This document shows, one piece after another, positions 25,028 to 34,200 of a stretch of 64,000 nt of DNA. A model generated the notes under the pieces. It saw nothing but the letters and a program-made list of their open reading frames with translations. It was not told the origin of the DNA and ran no database searches. How positions within the stretch are numbered: the first letter of the stretch is position 1; the number at the start of each line of letters is the position of its first letter. This DNA comes from Paenibacillus_E sp040812395 (GTDB lineage Bacteria; Bacillota; Bacilli; Paenibacillales; NBRC-103111): NCBI RefSeq assembly GCF_040812395.1, contig NZ_JBFNXH010000002.1, positions 186,001 through 250,000 on the forward strand, given 5' to 3'. Both the position numbers and the translations under genes were made by a program.

Positions 25028-25383
25028 GGTTGATTGCCCCCCTTGCATATCATTTGAATGAGTGAAGTGCCCATTTGAGCGCCGATAAAAGCGACAACGA
25101 TCAGGACGATTTGTTTGATCGCCGGACTTAAATGTCCCTCTGCCATCTGGCTTTCAATATAGCGAATGGGATCGATTGTGCCTCCGACAGCGGCCACCAT
25201 GGCCCATATTTTAATATTTTCCGAGATCGTCAGCATTTTTTCCGTTGGGGATTGGAGGGTGAGCACGGCAGCGATTCCACTGAGCATGCTGCCTCCAAAG
25301 ACGACTCCAAATGCGATGCAAAAATATACGATAATATTTGCCCAAAAAATGTACATGCCGATATCGCTTCCCTTCCACATCAT
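25024..25383 (-). CDS. ytrH: Sporulation membrane protein YtrH
   Basis: A 119-residue membrane protein with three predicted helices (about 12-38, 56-70 and 88-108). MYIFWANIIVYFCIAFGVVFGGS, ISENIKIWAMVAAVGGTIDPI and QIVLIVVAFIGAQMGTSLI align with YtrH. In B. subtilis it is made in the mother cell under sigma-E, with ytrI, and is needed for efficient sporulation. The start may be ATG 25383 or the internal Met at 25356; neither has a strong ribosome site. The gene is divergent from dnaE, as in Bacillus. Confidence 0.88.
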   Translation of the reverse strand: MMWKGSDIGMYIFWANIIVYFCIAFGVVFGGSMLSGIAAVLTLQSPTEKMLTISENIKIWAMVAAVGGTIDPIRYIESQMAEGHLSPAIKQIVLIVVAFIGAQMGTSLIQMICKGGNQP

Positions 25384-25481
25384 TCACAGATCAGGACAAA
25401 CTCCTTAGTTCAATCTATGGGATTGTATGCAGGCATTATGATAAAATTAATTCAAAAAACGTGAGACAGGAGGAAATGCTG

Positions 25482-28400
25482 ATGAGTTCGTTTGTCCATT
25501 TGCATGTGCATAGTGAATATAGCTTATTAGATGGTGCTGCGCGTATGGAGGAACTGGTATCGCAAGCGGCTGCTCTTGGCATGACTTCTCTGGCTCTGAC
25601 GGATCATGGAGTCATGTACGGCGCAATCGCCTTCTACAAGGCTTGCAAGCAGCGAGGAATTAAACCGATTATTGGCTGCGAGGCTTACTATACAGCGGGT
25701 TCTATTCGTGAAAAGGGCACCAGGCAGGAGCAGCCCATTTACCATCTGATCCTGCTCGCCAAAAATCATCAAGGCTACCAGAACTTAATGAAGCTCTGTT
25801 CGATTGGACATTTGCAGGGCTTTCACTATAAACCGCGTATTGATTATGAGCATTTGGCTAAACACTCGGAAGGTTTAATTTGTTTGAGTTCCTGTCTGGG
25901 CAGTGAAGTTTCACAACACCTGCTCCATGACCGCAAAGATGAGGCCAGGAAGGCCGCTGAGCGCTATCGTGACATCTTCGGTGACGATTTCTTTCTTGAA
26001 ATTCAAGATCACGGCATGATTGAGCAGAAAAAAGTGATGATTTCAATGATTGAGCTCAGCAAAGAAACGGGAATCCCTCTTATAGCTACGAACGATGTGC
26101 ACTATGTGACGGAACCCGATCACGTGATGCAAGATATTCTAATCTGTATCGGTACTGGCAAAACGGTGGATGACAAGGACCGGCTTCGCATGGGAACGAG
26201 CCAGATGTATTTGAAGAGCGAAGAGGAGATGAAAAGGCTATTCGTTCATGTTCCGGAAGCGCTGACCAATACAAGCGTTGTAGCCGAGCGGTGCGAGCTT
26301 GAGCTGGAGTTTGGGAAATCGATCTTACCTAGGTTCCAGCCCATTCCTGAGAGTCTGACAGCTGGAGCGTATCTCAAAGAGCTATGCCTTGCAGGTCTTG
26401 AACAGCGGTACGGGGCTAAGGACGAGTGGCATTTACCCCAGTCTCCGCTCAGAAAGCAAGCAGAAGAGCGTTTGGCCTATGAACTCGGCGTCATAGAGAA
26501 TATGGGCTTTTCGGATTATTTTTTGATTGTGTGGGATTTCATCCGGTTTGCTCATGAGAAGGGCATTATGACGGGACCGGGGCGGGGTTCCTCGGCGGGC
26601 AGTCTCGTAGCCTTTGTCCTGCATATTACGAATGTTGATCCGCTGCAATATAAGCTGTTGTTTGAGCGGTTCTTGAATCCAGAGCGGATTACGATGCCGG
26701 ATATTGATATCGATTTTAGCGACGAACGGCGCGATGAAGTCATTGATTATGTAGTTGCCAAATATGGCCAAGAGCACGTGGCACAGATTATTACGTTCGG
26801 AACGATGGCGGCGAAAGCGGCTGTCAGAGATGTCGGTCGGGTTCTGAATGTGCCTTATGGCGAGGTCGATCGTGCGGCCAAAATGATTCCTAATCAGCTC
26901 GGCATGACGCTGTCGGAAGCTTTGCAGGTCAGTTCCGACCTGAGAGCATTGACTGTCAAGCAGCCTAGAACAGCAGAATTGCTGGAAATGGCTATGCGCG
27001 TAGAGGGCATGCCGCGCCATGCATCAACGCATGCGGCGGGAGTTGTGATTTCCAGAGAACCGTTGACGCAGTACGTCCCCTTGCAGGAAGGAACTGCGGA
27101 AACGGCGCTCACGCAGTATACGATGGAGCATTTGGAAGCTATCGGTCTCTTGAAGATGGACTTCCTGGGCTTGCGGACGCTTTCCATCATTGAACGGACG
27201 CTGAATTGGATCGAGCAATTGGAAGGCATTCGCATTGATTTCAATGCATTAGATATGGATCACGATCTTCTTACCTATGAAATGCTCAGCAAAGGTGATG
27301 CGACAGGGGTCTTCCAATTGGAAGGCAGTGGCGTTCGTAAAGTGCTCAAAGACTTAAAGCCATCTGTTTTTGAAGATATTATTTCAGTGTTGGCCTTGTA
27401 CCGTCCGGGTCCAATGGAATTTATTCCTAAATATATCGCAGGGAAGCACGGACAAATGGAAGTTATTTATCCGCATCCGTCATTGGAGCCTATTCTTCGC
27501 GATACCTATGGAATCATTGTGTATCAAGAGCAAATTATGCAAATTGCTTCCTCGATGGCCGGATTCAGCTTAGGCGAAGCGGATTTATTAAGGAGAGCCG
27601 TGTCGAAGAAAAAGCGCGAAGTGCTCGATGAAGAACGGACACATTTCGTTGCCGGCAGTTTACGGGAAGGGTTTAGTGCCGAAGAGGCCAATCATGTCTA
27701 TGATATGATCGTCCGATTCGCCGATTACGGATTCCCTCGGGCGCATGCGACGGCATATGGCGTGCTTGCTTTCCAAACTGCCTATTTGAAGGCGCATTAT
27801 CCGATCTATTTCATGGCCTCGATGTTAACGGCCGTAATGGGTAATCATCGCAAAGTCGCTGAATACGTCGATGAGTGCCGCCGTATGAAGCTGGCGGTGC
27901 TGCCGCCGGATGTGAACGGCAGCGGCACGGTGTTTACGCCGGATCGTCAAGGCGCGATTCGGTTCGGCCTGGCTGCTATCAAAAATGTGGGAACCCATGC
28001 GATTGACGCGATCCTCCATGAACGCATAGAGTCTCCATTTGAGAGTTTGCTAGATTTCTGTAGACGCGTTGACTTACGCGTGTGCAACAAAAGGGTCATT
28101 GAGTCGCTGATACAAGGCGGCGCATTCGATTCGCTAGGCGGGCATCGCGCGCAACTGATGGCCATTTTGGATGAAACCATCGCTTCGGCCACGAAGTGGC
28201 GCAAGGAACGCGATGATCTTCAGTTGCACTTGTTCGGTTTCGTCGAAGAGCCGAATTGGGAGGTTGAAGTGCCGAATATTCCTCCGATGGCGCAGAGCAA
28301 GCAGCTTGAATATGAGAAAGAGCTTCTCGGTATGTATATTTCAGGACATCCCCTCGATGCTTACGCAGAGCTTCTGACTGAGCTTGAAGCGGATAAATTG

Positions 28401-29039
28401 CATGCGCTTCAAGAGCTGCCTGATAACAGCGAAGTGATCGTGGCAGGTTCGATTCTTTCGAACAAGACGATCGTGACGAAGAAAGGCCAGCCTATGGCGT
28501 TCATGGAGCTGGAGGATCACATCGATAAGGTCGAGGTTGTCTTATTCCCCGAGACCTGGAAGAACGCGGCTCCGCTTGTGCAGAAAGGGCGTCTCGTCCT
28601 CGTCCGTGCGAAGCTGCAGCTTCAGGACGAGGATCCGCCCAAGCTGCTCGCGGAGCAGCTTGCTGCGCTGGACGACCCTGCGGCCGTCCAGCGGCTGCGC
28701 CGGCAGCCGGGCCGCACGGACACCCGCGCAGCGGCGCAGCCTGCGCGGACAAGCGCAGCCCGGCCGCAGGCCGCGGGCGGCGCTGGCCATGCACCCGCGC
28801 CGGAATCACCGGCGATGCGGGTGTTCATCAAGATCCCGGCTGATCGTGAACAGCCGGATAAGCTCCTTCAGCTGAAGGCGCTGCTGAAGCTGCATAGAGG
28901 TCCGCTAGCGGTTGCGCTTTTCTACGAAAGCAGCAACAAGCTCTTGGCCCTCAGCGATCAATATCTGGTTGATCCTTCCAAGGATCTGATCCGTATGATT
29001 GAGACCATCATGGGCAAAGATTCGGTCAGAGTGAAATAA
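25482..29039 (+). CDS. dnaE: DNA polymerase III alpha subunit DnaE
   Basis: A 1185-residue C-family replicative polymerase, in Firmicutes the partner of PolC that extends RNA primers. Domains: PHP (about 1-210, FVHLHVHSEYSLLDGA), palm and catalytic core (about 300-560; GPGRGSSAGSL and the catalytic PDIDIDFSDERRDEVI), fingers (FADYGFPRAHATAYGVLAF), tandem helix-hairpin-helix (about 840-880) and OB fold (about 980-1040). Between about 1045 and 1110 lies a linker rich in Ala, Arg and Pro, encoded by a very GC-rich block, then a short final domain. ATG at 25482 follows ACAGGAGG; upstream frame extension is not used. Confidence 0.96.
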   Translation: MSSFVHLHVHSEYSLLDGAARMEELVSQAAALGMTSLALTDHGVMYGAIAFYKACKQRGIKPIIGCEAYYTAGSIREKGTRQEQPIYHLILLAKNHQGYQNLMKLCSIGHLQGFHYKPRIDYEHLAKHSEGLICLSSCLGSEVSQHLLHDRKDEARKAAERYRDIFGDDFFLEIQDHGMIEQKKVMISMIELSKETGIPLIATNDVHYVTEPDHVMQDILICIGTGKTVDDKDRLRMGTSQMYLKSEEEMKRLFVHVPEALTNTSVVAERCELELEFGKSILPRFQPIPESLTAGAYLKELCLAGLEQRYGAKDEWHLPQSPLRKQAEERLAYELGVIENMGFSDYFLIVWDFIRFAHEKGIMTGPGRGSSAGSLVAFVLHITNVDPLQYKLLFERFLNPERITMPDIDIDFSDERRDEVIDYVVAKYGQEHVAQIITFGTMAAKAAVRDVGRVLNVPYGEVDRAAKMIPNQLGMTLSEALQVSSDLRALTVKQPRTAELLEMAMRVEGMPRHASTHAAGVVISREPLTQYVPLQEGTAETALTQYTMEHLEAIGLLKMDFLGLRTLSIIERTLNWIEQLEGIRIDFNALDMDHDLLTYEMLSKGDATGVFQLEGSGVRKVLKDLKPSVFEDIISVLALYRPGPMEFIPKYIAGKHGQMEVIYPHPSLEPILRDTYGIIVYQEQIMQIASSMAGFSLGEADLLRRAVSKKKREVLDEERTHFVAGSLREGFSAEEANHVYDMIVRFADYGFPRAHATAYGVLAFQTAYLKAHYPIYFMASMLTAVMGNHRKVAEYVDECRRMKLAVLPPDVNGSGTVFTPDRQGAIRFGLAAIKNVGTHAIDAILHERIESPFESLLDFCRRVDLRVCNKRVIESLIQGGAFDSLGGHRAQLMAILDETIASATKWRKERDDLQLHLFGFVEEPNWEVEVPNIPPMAQSKQLEYEKELLGMYISGHPLDAYAELLTELEADKLHALQELPDNSEVIVAGSILSNKTIVTKKGQPMAFMELEDHIDKVEVVLFPETWKNAAPLVQKGRLVLVRAKLQLQDEDPPKLLAEQLAALDDPAAVQRLRRQPGRTDTRAAAQPARTSAARPQAAGGAGHAPAPESPAMRVFIKIPADREQPDKLLQLKALLKLHRGPLAVALFYESSNKLLALSDQYLVDPSKDLIRMIETIMGKDSVRVK

Positions 29040-29102
29040 AGTTGTCTTCCTCCGCATATACATAGGAACCTGATTGATTCCGAAGGTAAGAGGAGGTTTC
29101 AG

Positions 29103-29603
29103 ATGACCGAACAACATATGATTCAATTGCTTCAAAAACGCGGCGTCACCGTCGAGCAAATTGCTGAGATTGTATTTAAATTGCAAAAACCCTACAATGA
29201 TCAACTTACGGAAGAAGAGTGTGTAGACAGCGTGCTCGCTGTACTCGGAAAACGTGAAGTTCAGTATACGTTATATACGGGGATTGCCTTGGATGAGCTA
29301 GCCGAAAAAAAGCTGCTTCCCGAACCGCTGCAGTCGATTCTTGAAGCGGATGAGCCCCTCTACGGCGTTGATGAAACGCTCGCTCTGGGCATTGTTCATG
29401 TATACGGCATGATCGGACTTACAAGCTTCGGGTATTTGGACAAAGAAAAAATTGGTATTATTCGAGCATTAAATGATAACCGTGCTGCTGTGCATGTTTT
29501 TCTGGACGATCTTGTCTGCGGACTAGCGGCTGCCGCGTCTGCGCGAATAGCCCATCAGAACGAGCACGCCCATGATTATAGCCGAAAAATTCGTCTGGAC
29601 TAG
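29103..29603 (+). CDS. Phosphatidylglycerophosphatase A-family protein, YutG-like
   Basis: A 166-residue protein of the PgpA/YutG family. The conserved core is LGIVHVYGMIGLTSFGYLDKEK followed by HVFLDDLVCGLAAAASARIAH. YutG-type proteins are thought to be soluble phosphatidylglycerophosphatases or related phosphatases, and this copy has no membrane helix. RBS AGAGGAGG precedes the ATG. It lies 63 bases after dnaE and ends in a terminator that overlaps its stop. Confidence 0.75.
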   Translation: MTEQHMIQLLQKRGVTVEQIAEIVFKLQKPYNDQLTEEECVDSVLAVLGKREVQYTLYTGIALDELAEKKLLPEPLQSILEADEPLYGVDETLALGIVHVYGMIGLTSFGYLDKEKIGIIRALNDNRAAVHVFLDDLVCGLAAAASARIAHQNEHAHDYSRKIRLD

Positions 29604-29632
29604 TGAATAACTGTCCAGACTTCCTTATTTTT
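29593..29632 (+). terminator. Terminator overlapping yutG-like stop codon
   Basis: GTCTGGAC and GTCCAGAC pair perfectly over a 12-base loop holding the TAG stop; a T-rich tract follows. Confidence 0.6.
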
Positions 29633-29778
29633 GAGAAATGTGCTCTGTTGCGGTAAAAAGAGTAATTATGATATCATTATTCCATTGTGTGTCCCTATGC
29701 CTATAAGAAGGTTTACCTAGTCATCGTTGCCAACTTGCACTTATACAGGTCGTTGCACTTCATAGGAGGTTTTTTTTC

Positions 29779-29967
29779 ATGTGGACGGTGATTTATATTG
29801 CTCCTACTGCCAGAATTGCTGAGCGGATTAAACAGAGGCTGTCGGAGGAAGGATTTCTCGTGCAGGTTCGAGGTATCAACCTGTCCAAAAACCAGTTTGA
29901 AATTCTCGTTCCCGAAGGGGAGCTGGAAGAAGTGCAAGAAGTGCTGAACTCTATTTTACATAGATAG
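29779..29967 (+). CDS. Conserved small protein upstream of accD
   Basis: A 62-residue soluble protein with a beta-alpha-beta layout: WTVIYIAPTARIAERIKQRL, EEGFLVQVRGI, QFEILVPEGELEEVQEVL. This resembles a small ACT- or ferredoxin-like half domain, of the type found in DUF2007 proteins. AGGAGG with a T run precedes the ATG. It sits 68 bases before accD and may be its operon partner. Function is unknown. Confidence 0.7.
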   Translation: MWTVIYIAPTARIAERIKQRLSEEGFLVQVRGINLSKNQFEILVPEGELEEVQEVLNSILHR

Positions 29968-30034
29968 AAGATGTAGAAGTAAGTAAACGTGGCTTGTCAG
30001 ATACTCACGATAAAAGCCAAGTAGAGGTGGAAAA

Positions 30035-30901
30035 GTGCTAAAGGATCTATTTCAAAAACGAAAATATGCGACCATTCCTTCCGAGAAAACAAAAAGGGAA
30101 ATTCCCGAAGGTTTAATGAATAAATGCCCGAAATGCGGAACGATCCAGACGAGCAAAGAGCTGGAGAAGAACCTGAAGGTCTGTACAGCCTGCGGCTATC
30201 ATTATCGATTAAACGCGATGGAACGCATCCAGATGACACTCGACGAAGGTCGGATTTTCGAATACGACAAAGACATGATCTCAGAGGATCCTTTGCAGTT
30301 TCCTGATTACGCAGAGAAATTGGACAAAGCGAAAAGCTCCACTAATTTGCAGGATGCCATTGTCACTGGTGAAGGCACGATCGGCGGCTACCCGGTAGTC
30401 GTTGCTGCGATGAGCTTTGATTTCATGGGCGGATCGCTAGGCTCCGTTGTGGGTGAGAGAATTACAAGAGCCGTCGAAACGGCGATTCAGAAGCAATATC
30501 CGATTATTATCTACTCCACTTCAGGTGGAGCCCGCATGCAGGAAAGTATTTTAAGTTTAATGCAAATGGCGAAAACCAGCGCTGCTTTGTCCAAGCTTAG
30601 CGATGAAGGCGGCTTGTTCATTTCGATTATTACCGATCCGACTTTCGGCGGGGTCTCGGCTAGTTTTGCTATGCTGGGAGATATTATTATTGCCGAGCCT
30701 GCAGCGCCATTTGGATTTACAGGCCGCCGCGTCATTGAACAAACGATCAAACAGAAGCTCCCGGACAATTTCCAAACGTCTGAATTCAACCTGGAGCACG
30801 GTCAGCTTGATAAAGTCGTAAGCCGCAAAGATATGAGGCCTACGTTAATCAAGCTGCTCGACATGCACGGAGTGAAGGGGGATGCGACTTATGGCGGGTG
30901 A
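30035..30901 (+). CDS. accD: Acetyl-CoA carboxylase carboxyltransferase beta subunit
   Basis: A 288-residue subunit that, with AccA, moves carboxyl from biotin to acetyl-CoA to make malonyl-CoA for fatty acid synthesis. The N-terminal zinc ribbon is CPKCGTIQ and CTACGYHY (about 30-55). The crotonase-like core has GGSLGSVVGE, STSGGARMQESILSLMQMAK and FGGVSASFAMLGDI. Start is GTG after AGAGGTGG. The accA coding region begins before the accD stop, overlapping it by 11 bases, which fits the need for equal amounts of the two subunits. Confidence 0.96.
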   Translation: MLKDLFQKRKYATIPSEKTKREIPEGLMNKCPKCGTIQTSKELEKNLKVCTACGYHYRLNAMERIQMTLDEGRIFEYDKDMISEDPLQFPDYAEKLDKAKSSTNLQDAIVTGEGTIGGYPVVVAAMSFDFMGGSLGSVVGERITRAVETAIQKQYPIIIYSTSGGARMQESILSLMQMAKTSAALSKLSDEGGLFISIITDPTFGGVSASFAMLGDIIIAEPAAPFGFTGRRVIEQTIKQKLPDNFQTSEFNLEHGQLDKVVSRKDMRPTLIKLLDMHGVKGDATYGG

Positions 30902-31865
30902 AATGCCGTTCGAACAGCCGCTGGCAGAACTGAAAAGCAAGATCGCGGAATTGCGCAAATTCGGCACAGAGAAGCAGATCGACTTTTCAGAGGAAATTCG
31001 TCGTCTGGAAGAAAGATATGCCGAGCTTGAGGACGAGCTATACGCCAGTATGTCATCTGCTGAAAAGATGCAATTAGCCCGTCATCCGCAAAGGCCGACG
31101 ACGCTTGATTATATTCAGTCGATTTTTACTGATTTTATAGAATTTCACGGCGACAGGCTGTATGGAGACGATCTCGCGATCGTCGGGGGCATCGCTAAAC
31201 TGAATGGTGTGCCAGTAACAGTTGTCGGACACCAAAAAGGTAAAGATACGAAGGACAATATCGCTCGTAATTTCGGATGTCCGCATCCGGAAGGTTTCCG
31301 CAAAGCGCTTCGCTTAATGCGCCAAGCGAATAAGTTCAAGCGACCGATCGTGACATTTATCGATACTAAAGGCGCATTCCCAGGGAATGCGGCAGAAGAA
31401 CGCGGGCAAGGAGAAGCGATTGCCAGAAATTTGCTGGAAATGGCCTCTTTTCGTGTGCCGATCATCTGCATTGTCATTGGCGAAGGCGGAAGCGGCGGCG
31501 CACTCGCATTAGGCGTTGGCAACAAGGTGTTAATGTTGGAAAATGCTATCTACTCGGTTATCAGTCCCGAAGGTGCGGCTTCCATCTTATATAAAGACGC
31601 TTCCAAAGCCTTACACGCGGCAGAAGCCATGAAAATCACGGCTGATCACATTCTGGAACTGGGTGTGATTGACGGTATTATTCCGGAGCCTAAGGGCGGT
31701 GCACACCGGGATCAGCCGGCGCAAGCCGAGTTCATCAAGACAGCGATTTGGGAACAGCTTCAATCATTGTTCGACATGACCGAACAGGAGCTGCTTGAGG
31801 ACCGATACCGTAAATTTAGAGACATCGGTAGGTTCACATTCATTCAGGAGGGAAACCATGCGTAA
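30891..31865 (+). CDS. accA: Acetyl-CoA carboxylase carboxyltransferase alpha subunit
   Basis: A 324-residue partner of AccD. RPTTLDYIQSIFTDFIEFHGDR, GHQKGKDTKDNIARNFG, TFIDTKGAFPGNAAEERGQ, GEGGSGGALALGVGN and SPEGAASILYKD are the AccA landmarks. ATG at 30891 is preferred because MAGEMPFEQPLAEL aligns with the usual MAPRLEFEKP start and a G-rich site lies nine bases upstream. It overlaps accD and overlaps pyk by eight bases. In B. subtilis pfkA lies between accA and pyk; it is absent from this position. Confidence 0.96.
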   Translation: MAGEMPFEQPLAELKSKIAELRKFGTEKQIDFSEEIRRLEERYAELEDELYASMSSAEKMQLARHPQRPTTLDYIQSIFTDFIEFHGDRLYGDDLAIVGGIAKLNGVPVTVVGHQKGKDTKDNIARNFGCPHPEGFRKALRLMRQANKFKRPIVTFIDTKGAFPGNAAEERGQGEAIARNLLEMASFRVPIICIVIGEGGSGGALALGVGNKVLMLENAIYSVISPEGAASILYKDASKALHAAEAMKITADHILELGVIDGIIPEPKGGAHRDQPAQAEFIKTAIWEQLQSLFDMTEQELLEDRYRKFRDIGRFTFIQEGNHA

Positions 31866-33612
31866 AACGAAAATTGTATGTACCATTGGACCTGCAAGCG
31901 AGTCACAAGAAAATCTGCAAAAGCTACTCGAAGCGGGAATGAACGTTGCCCGTCTCAACTTCTCCCACGGAGATTTTGAGGAGCACGGCGCACGTATCCG
32001 TAACCTTCGCGCAGCATGCCAAGAAACAGGCAAAACAGCAGCGATTTTGTTGGATACCAAAGGTCCGGAAATCCGTACCGGCAAATTGAAAGAAGAGCCG
32101 ATTGAGCTTGTACAGGACAAGCATCTCATCTTAACAACCGAAGAGATTCTTGGCGATGCTGAGCGTATCTCGGTAACCTATGAGAACTTGCCACGCGACG
32201 TTCAAGTTGGTTCCACGATCTTGATCGACGATGGTTTGATCGGTTTGACGGTTGTTGATATTCGCGGTACGGAAATTGAATGCCGCATCGTCAATGGCGG
32301 AACGATCAAAAGTAAAAAAGGCGTGAACGTGCCTGGCGTAAAGATCAGTCTTCCGGGTATCACAGAAAAGGATGCCAACGATATCGTTTTCGGTATCGAA
32401 CAAGGCGTTGATTTTATTGCCGCATCTTTCGTGCGCAAAGCTAGCGACGTTATGGAAATTCGCGAACTGCTCGAGAAACATAACGCGACGCATATTCAAA
32501 TCATCAGTAAAATCGAGAATCAAGAAGGCGTTGAGAACCTAGACGAAATCTTGGAAGTTTCCGATGGACTCATGGTAGCCCGTGGAGATCTTGGTGTAGA
32601 AATCCCGGCGGAAGAAGTACCGGTCGTTCAAAAACAAATGATCAAAAAATGTAATATCGTGGGTAAACCGGTTATTACAGCTACGATGATGTTGGATTCC
32701 ATGCAGCGTAACCCGCGCCCAACTCGCGCAGAAGCAAGTGACGTTGCCAATGCCGTGTTCGACGGAACGGATGCTGTTATGTTGTCTGGTGAAACAGCGG
32801 CTGGTAAATATCCGGTAGAATCTGTAGAAACGATGGCTCGCATCGCGGAACGTGCGGAAGCAGCTTTGGAATATAAAGAAATTTTCCTTCGTCAAGCGCA
32901 GGCGCAGCAAGTAACGGTTACAGAAGCGATTTCGCAAGCTGTTGCTAACTCTGCACTGGAACTGGGCGCGAAGGCAATCCTAACTGCAACAGAAAGCGGA
33001 TATACAGCAAGAATGGTATCCAAATATCGTCCGAAAGCGCCTATCATCGCTGTAACGCCTAACGATCAAGTGATTCGTCGCTTATCCCTCGTATGGGGTG
33101 TTATTCCAGTAAAAGGCGTTGAAGCGAAAACAACGGATGAGCTGTTCAACCTTGCCGTAGACAGCAGCATCAAATCAGGTATTGTTTCCCTGGGCGACAT
33201 CGTTGTGATCACAGCTGGTGTTCCTGTAGGTCGTTCCGGGACAACGAACCTGATCAAAGTGCATCACGTAGGTGAGATGATTGCCAAAGGGACAGGAATC
33301 GGCACTCAAACGGCAACAGGTAAAGTCGTAACGGCTCGCACACCTGAAGAAGCGAATGCGAAAATGGTAGACGGAGCCGTTCTCGTCACAATCTCTACTG
33401 ACAAAGAGTATATGCCTGCTGTTCAAAGAGCTTCCGCATTAATCACTGAGGTGGGCGGCATTACTTCCCATGCTGCGGTTGTTGCGTTAAGCCTAGGCAT
33501 CCCAGTCATCGTTGGCGTGGAAAATGCCGTTGAACTTATTCAAGACGGCACAGAAGTATCGATCTATCCAGAAGTTGGCGTCATTTACTCTGGACAAGCT
33601 CAAGTCCTGTAA
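31858..33612 (+). CDS. pyk: Pyruvate kinase with C-terminal phosphohistidine-like domain
   Basis: A 584-residue enzyme converting phosphoenolpyruvate and ADP to pyruvate and ATP. RKTKIVCTIGPASES, LNFSHGDFEEH, LDTKGPEIRTG, MVARGDLGVEIPAEEVP and TATMMLDSMQRNPRPTRAE are pyruvate kinase signatures. After the regulatory domain (about 345-470) there is an extra PEP-utiliser-like segment (about 495-584, GGITSHAAVVALSLGIPVIVG), typical of Bacillales pyruvate kinases. ATG at 31858 follows CAGGAGGG and overlaps the accA end, so expression is tied to accDA. A strong terminator follows. Confidence 0.97.
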   Translation: MRKTKIVCTIGPASESQENLQKLLEAGMNVARLNFSHGDFEEHGARIRNLRAACQETGKTAAILLDTKGPEIRTGKLKEEPIELVQDKHLILTTEEILGDAERISVTYENLPRDVQVGSTILIDDGLIGLTVVDIRGTEIECRIVNGGTIKSKKGVNVPGVKISLPGITEKDANDIVFGIEQGVDFIAASFVRKASDVMEIRELLEKHNATHIQIISKIENQEGVENLDEILEVSDGLMVARGDLGVEIPAEEVPVVQKQMIKKCNIVGKPVITATMMLDSMQRNPRPTRAEASDVANAVFDGTDAVMLSGETAAGKYPVESVETMARIAERAEAALEYKEIFLRQAQAQQVTVTEAISQAVANSALELGAKAILTATESGYTARMVSKYRPKAPIIAVTPNDQVIRRLSLVWGVIPVKGVEAKTTDELFNLAVDSSIKSGIVSLGDIVVITAGVPVGRSGTTNLIKVHHVGEMIAKGTGIGTQTATGKVVTARTPEEANAKMVDGAVLVTISTDKEYMPAVQRASALITEVGGITSHAAVVALSLGIPVIVGVENAVELIQDGTEVSIYPEVGVIYSGQAQVL

Positions 33613-33625
33613 GTGTATTAACAGC

Positions 33626-33664
33626 AAGAGTGAAGCGAGATGGTTCTCGGCTTCACTCTTTTTT
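33626..33664 (+). terminator. Terminator of accDA-pyk operon
   Basis: AAGAGTGAAGC pairs with GCTTCACTCTT, followed by a run of T. Confidence 0.92.
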
Positions 33665-33711
33665 GTACATTGCTACCATTTGCATTCACTGAAAACGAGG
33701 AGGAAAACAGC

Positions 33712-34188
33712 ATGAGCATGCTGCCATGGTTTCACCACCAGTTACGCGTACGCTATGAAGAGACCGATCAAATGGGGGTTGTGTACCATGCCAACTATTT
33801 GACTTGGTTTGAAATCGGACGAACGGAGCTAATTCGGGAGCTGGGGTACCCCTACCGTAGAATTGAGGAAAAAGGGCTCTTATTGCCGTTAGTTGAGGCT
33901 GCTGTCAAGTTCAGGAAGCCTGCAAGATATGATGATCTCATTGGCATTTATACTCGGGTGTCTGATGCCAGCGGATTAAGGATCGATTTCGATTATGAAA
34001 TTCGCAAAAAAGCCGAATCCGCAGACATGGATGATGATGCGCAGGCTGATGCATCCCCTGAGCCAACAGGCGAGCTGTTGGTGACTGGAACAACTCGTCA
34101 TGTGTGGGTGAATCCTTCTTGGAAGCCCGTACGTATAGAGAAGGAAGCGCCGGATTTATGGCAACTGCTGACGAAGCAGCAACTCTAA
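33712..34188 (+). CDS. YbgC/FadM-family acyl-CoA thioesterase
   Basis: A 158-residue hotdog thioesterase. RYEETDQMGVVYHANYLTWFEIGRTEL contains the catalytic Asp and the HANY motif of the 4-hydroxybenzoyl-CoA/YbgC class, and LVEAAVKFRKPARYDD follows. An acidic, alanine-rich insert of about 20 residues (about 110-130) interrupts the last strands, unusual for this compact family. ATG at 33712 follows AGGAGG. It is 13 bases before fxsA, so they form an operon. Substrate is probably a short or hydroxylated acyl-CoA, but this is inference. Confidence 0.87.
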   Translation: MSMLPWFHHQLRVRYEETDQMGVVYHANYLTWFEIGRTELIRELGYPYRRIEEKGLLLPLVEAAVKFRKPARYDDLIGIYTRVSDASGLRIDFDYEIRKKAESADMDDDAQADASPEPTGELLVTGTTRHVWVNPSWKPVRIEKEAPDLWQLLTKQQL

Positions 34189-34200
34189 GGAGATGAGCCT

